Part shown: piece after piece, positions 63,684 to 64,000 of the stretch
How the letters are laid out: every line of letters begins with the position of its first letter
Numbering within the stretch: the first letter of the stretch is position 1
Source of the DNA: Mesostigma viride
Taxonomy: Eukaryota > Streptophyta > Mesostigmatophyceae > Mesostigmatales > Mesostigmataceae
Length of the DNA stretch: 64,000 nucleotides
Direction: 5' to 3'
Assembly: GCA_009746045.1 (NCBI GenBank)
Contig: RPFO01001943.1
Location: 32,725 to 96,724, forward strand
Position numbers and translations under genes: made by a program
The notes under the pieces: generated by a model
What the model was told of the DNA's origin: nothing
Database searches by the model: none
The model's input: only the letters and a program-made list of their open reading frames with translations

Positions 63684-63899
63684 TCAAATCGCGGATCGCC
63701 TGGGCAGGCGCGGCACAGGACATGGGTTGTCTGTCCGGCGCATGGTGTTTCGCAACTCCTCTCCAAGACCGGCTGCATCCTGCGCCAGCCGCCGCGCCGA
63801 GGCCACGAAATCCGCAACCTTGTAAGCGTCCCTTGCAAACTCTTCGTCGGGTGAGGAGGGTCATCGGCTCGTGGTGAGGCGCCGCCCGTCGGAGTGCAT
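63684..63899 (-). pseudogene. Possible small gene with in-frame stop
   Basis: ATG 63,899 is followed by a TGA after 12 codons. Downstream in the same frame DEEFARDAYKVADFVASARR and EELRNTMRRTDNP read as a good helical protein to a stop at 63,684. Either a pseudogene or the true start lies elsewhere. The last 100 bases of the window show nothing else. Confidence 0.35.
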
Positions 63900-64000
63900 T
63901 TTGCACGTCGACTGGAAAAACGGATATTGAGCGTACCAATTAGCCCTGCCTCGCGTGAATCAAGTGCAGGCTGCATGCTGTCCTTCTGGCTTGTGCCTCG

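Noticed and set aside
63640-63705. tRNA-like GAGTTCAAATC motif
   Set aside because: No complementary T stem or acceptor stem. It lies at the end of a plausible coding frame on the other strand.

Overview
The window is eukaryotic nuclear-type DNA in which a minisatellite and mobile-element landscape (about 1-32.9 kb) lies next to a gene-dense block resembling a nucleocytoplasmic large DNA (giant) virus (about 36.3-64 kb). Copia and LINE-like retroelements, fold-back elements and a deleted plastid-type tRNA-Ser point to a protist or alga. I cannot name the species. No rRNA gene, CRISPR array or clear cellular housekeeping gene is visible.

Region by region. (1) A 40-bp tandem repeat fills most of 249-32,743 (about 425 units in five blocks). 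It has been opened by an 11.2-kb Ty1/copia element (9,387-20,559), which itself carries a nested 2.7-kb non-autonomous LTR element, by two tandem copies of a non-coding unit ending near AATAAA (23,659-25,666), by an ORF1-only LINE-like element (26,373-28,382) and by a 206-bp fold-back element (28,491-28,696). The very long open frames over the array are artefacts of a stop-poor 40-bp unit. (2) 32.9-35.8 kb is a poorly coding transition zone with a deleted tRNA-Ser(GGA), short tandem duplications and a recurrent 14-bp dyad. (3) A perfect 440-bp palindrome (35,846-36,285) marks the edge of the virus-like block. (4) 36.3-46.6 kb holds compact, closely packed genes on both strands: Cys/His zinc proteins, a run of small membrane proteins, a row of beta-rich virion/fibre-like proteins and a staphylococcal-nuclease-family protein. 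(5) 46.5-54.4 kb is one virus gene (resembling the DUF5767-type family of giant viruses) split by two insertions: a second ORF1-only LINE-like element and a 4.6-kb terminal-inverted-repeat element. (6) 54.5-64 kb continues with virus-like genes (U-box-like, coiled coil, RING-like, two proteins with a VTPDGRIS domain, one joined to a PD-(D/E)XK-type nuclease motif, MYND finger, Rieske oxygenase), many of them needing single-base frameshifts to be read through.

Overall reading: an endogenised, decaying giant-virus segment beside or within a repeat-rich host region. The strongest evidence is the split gene. Removing both insertions and one copy of each target-site duplication restores a single frame of exactly 398 codons. 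The many one-base frameshifts fit either neutral decay or long-read indel errors; the two mobile-element insertions cannot be explained as base-calling errors. No major capsid, DNA polymerase or packaging ATPase gene lies in this window, so the virus lineage is not assigned.
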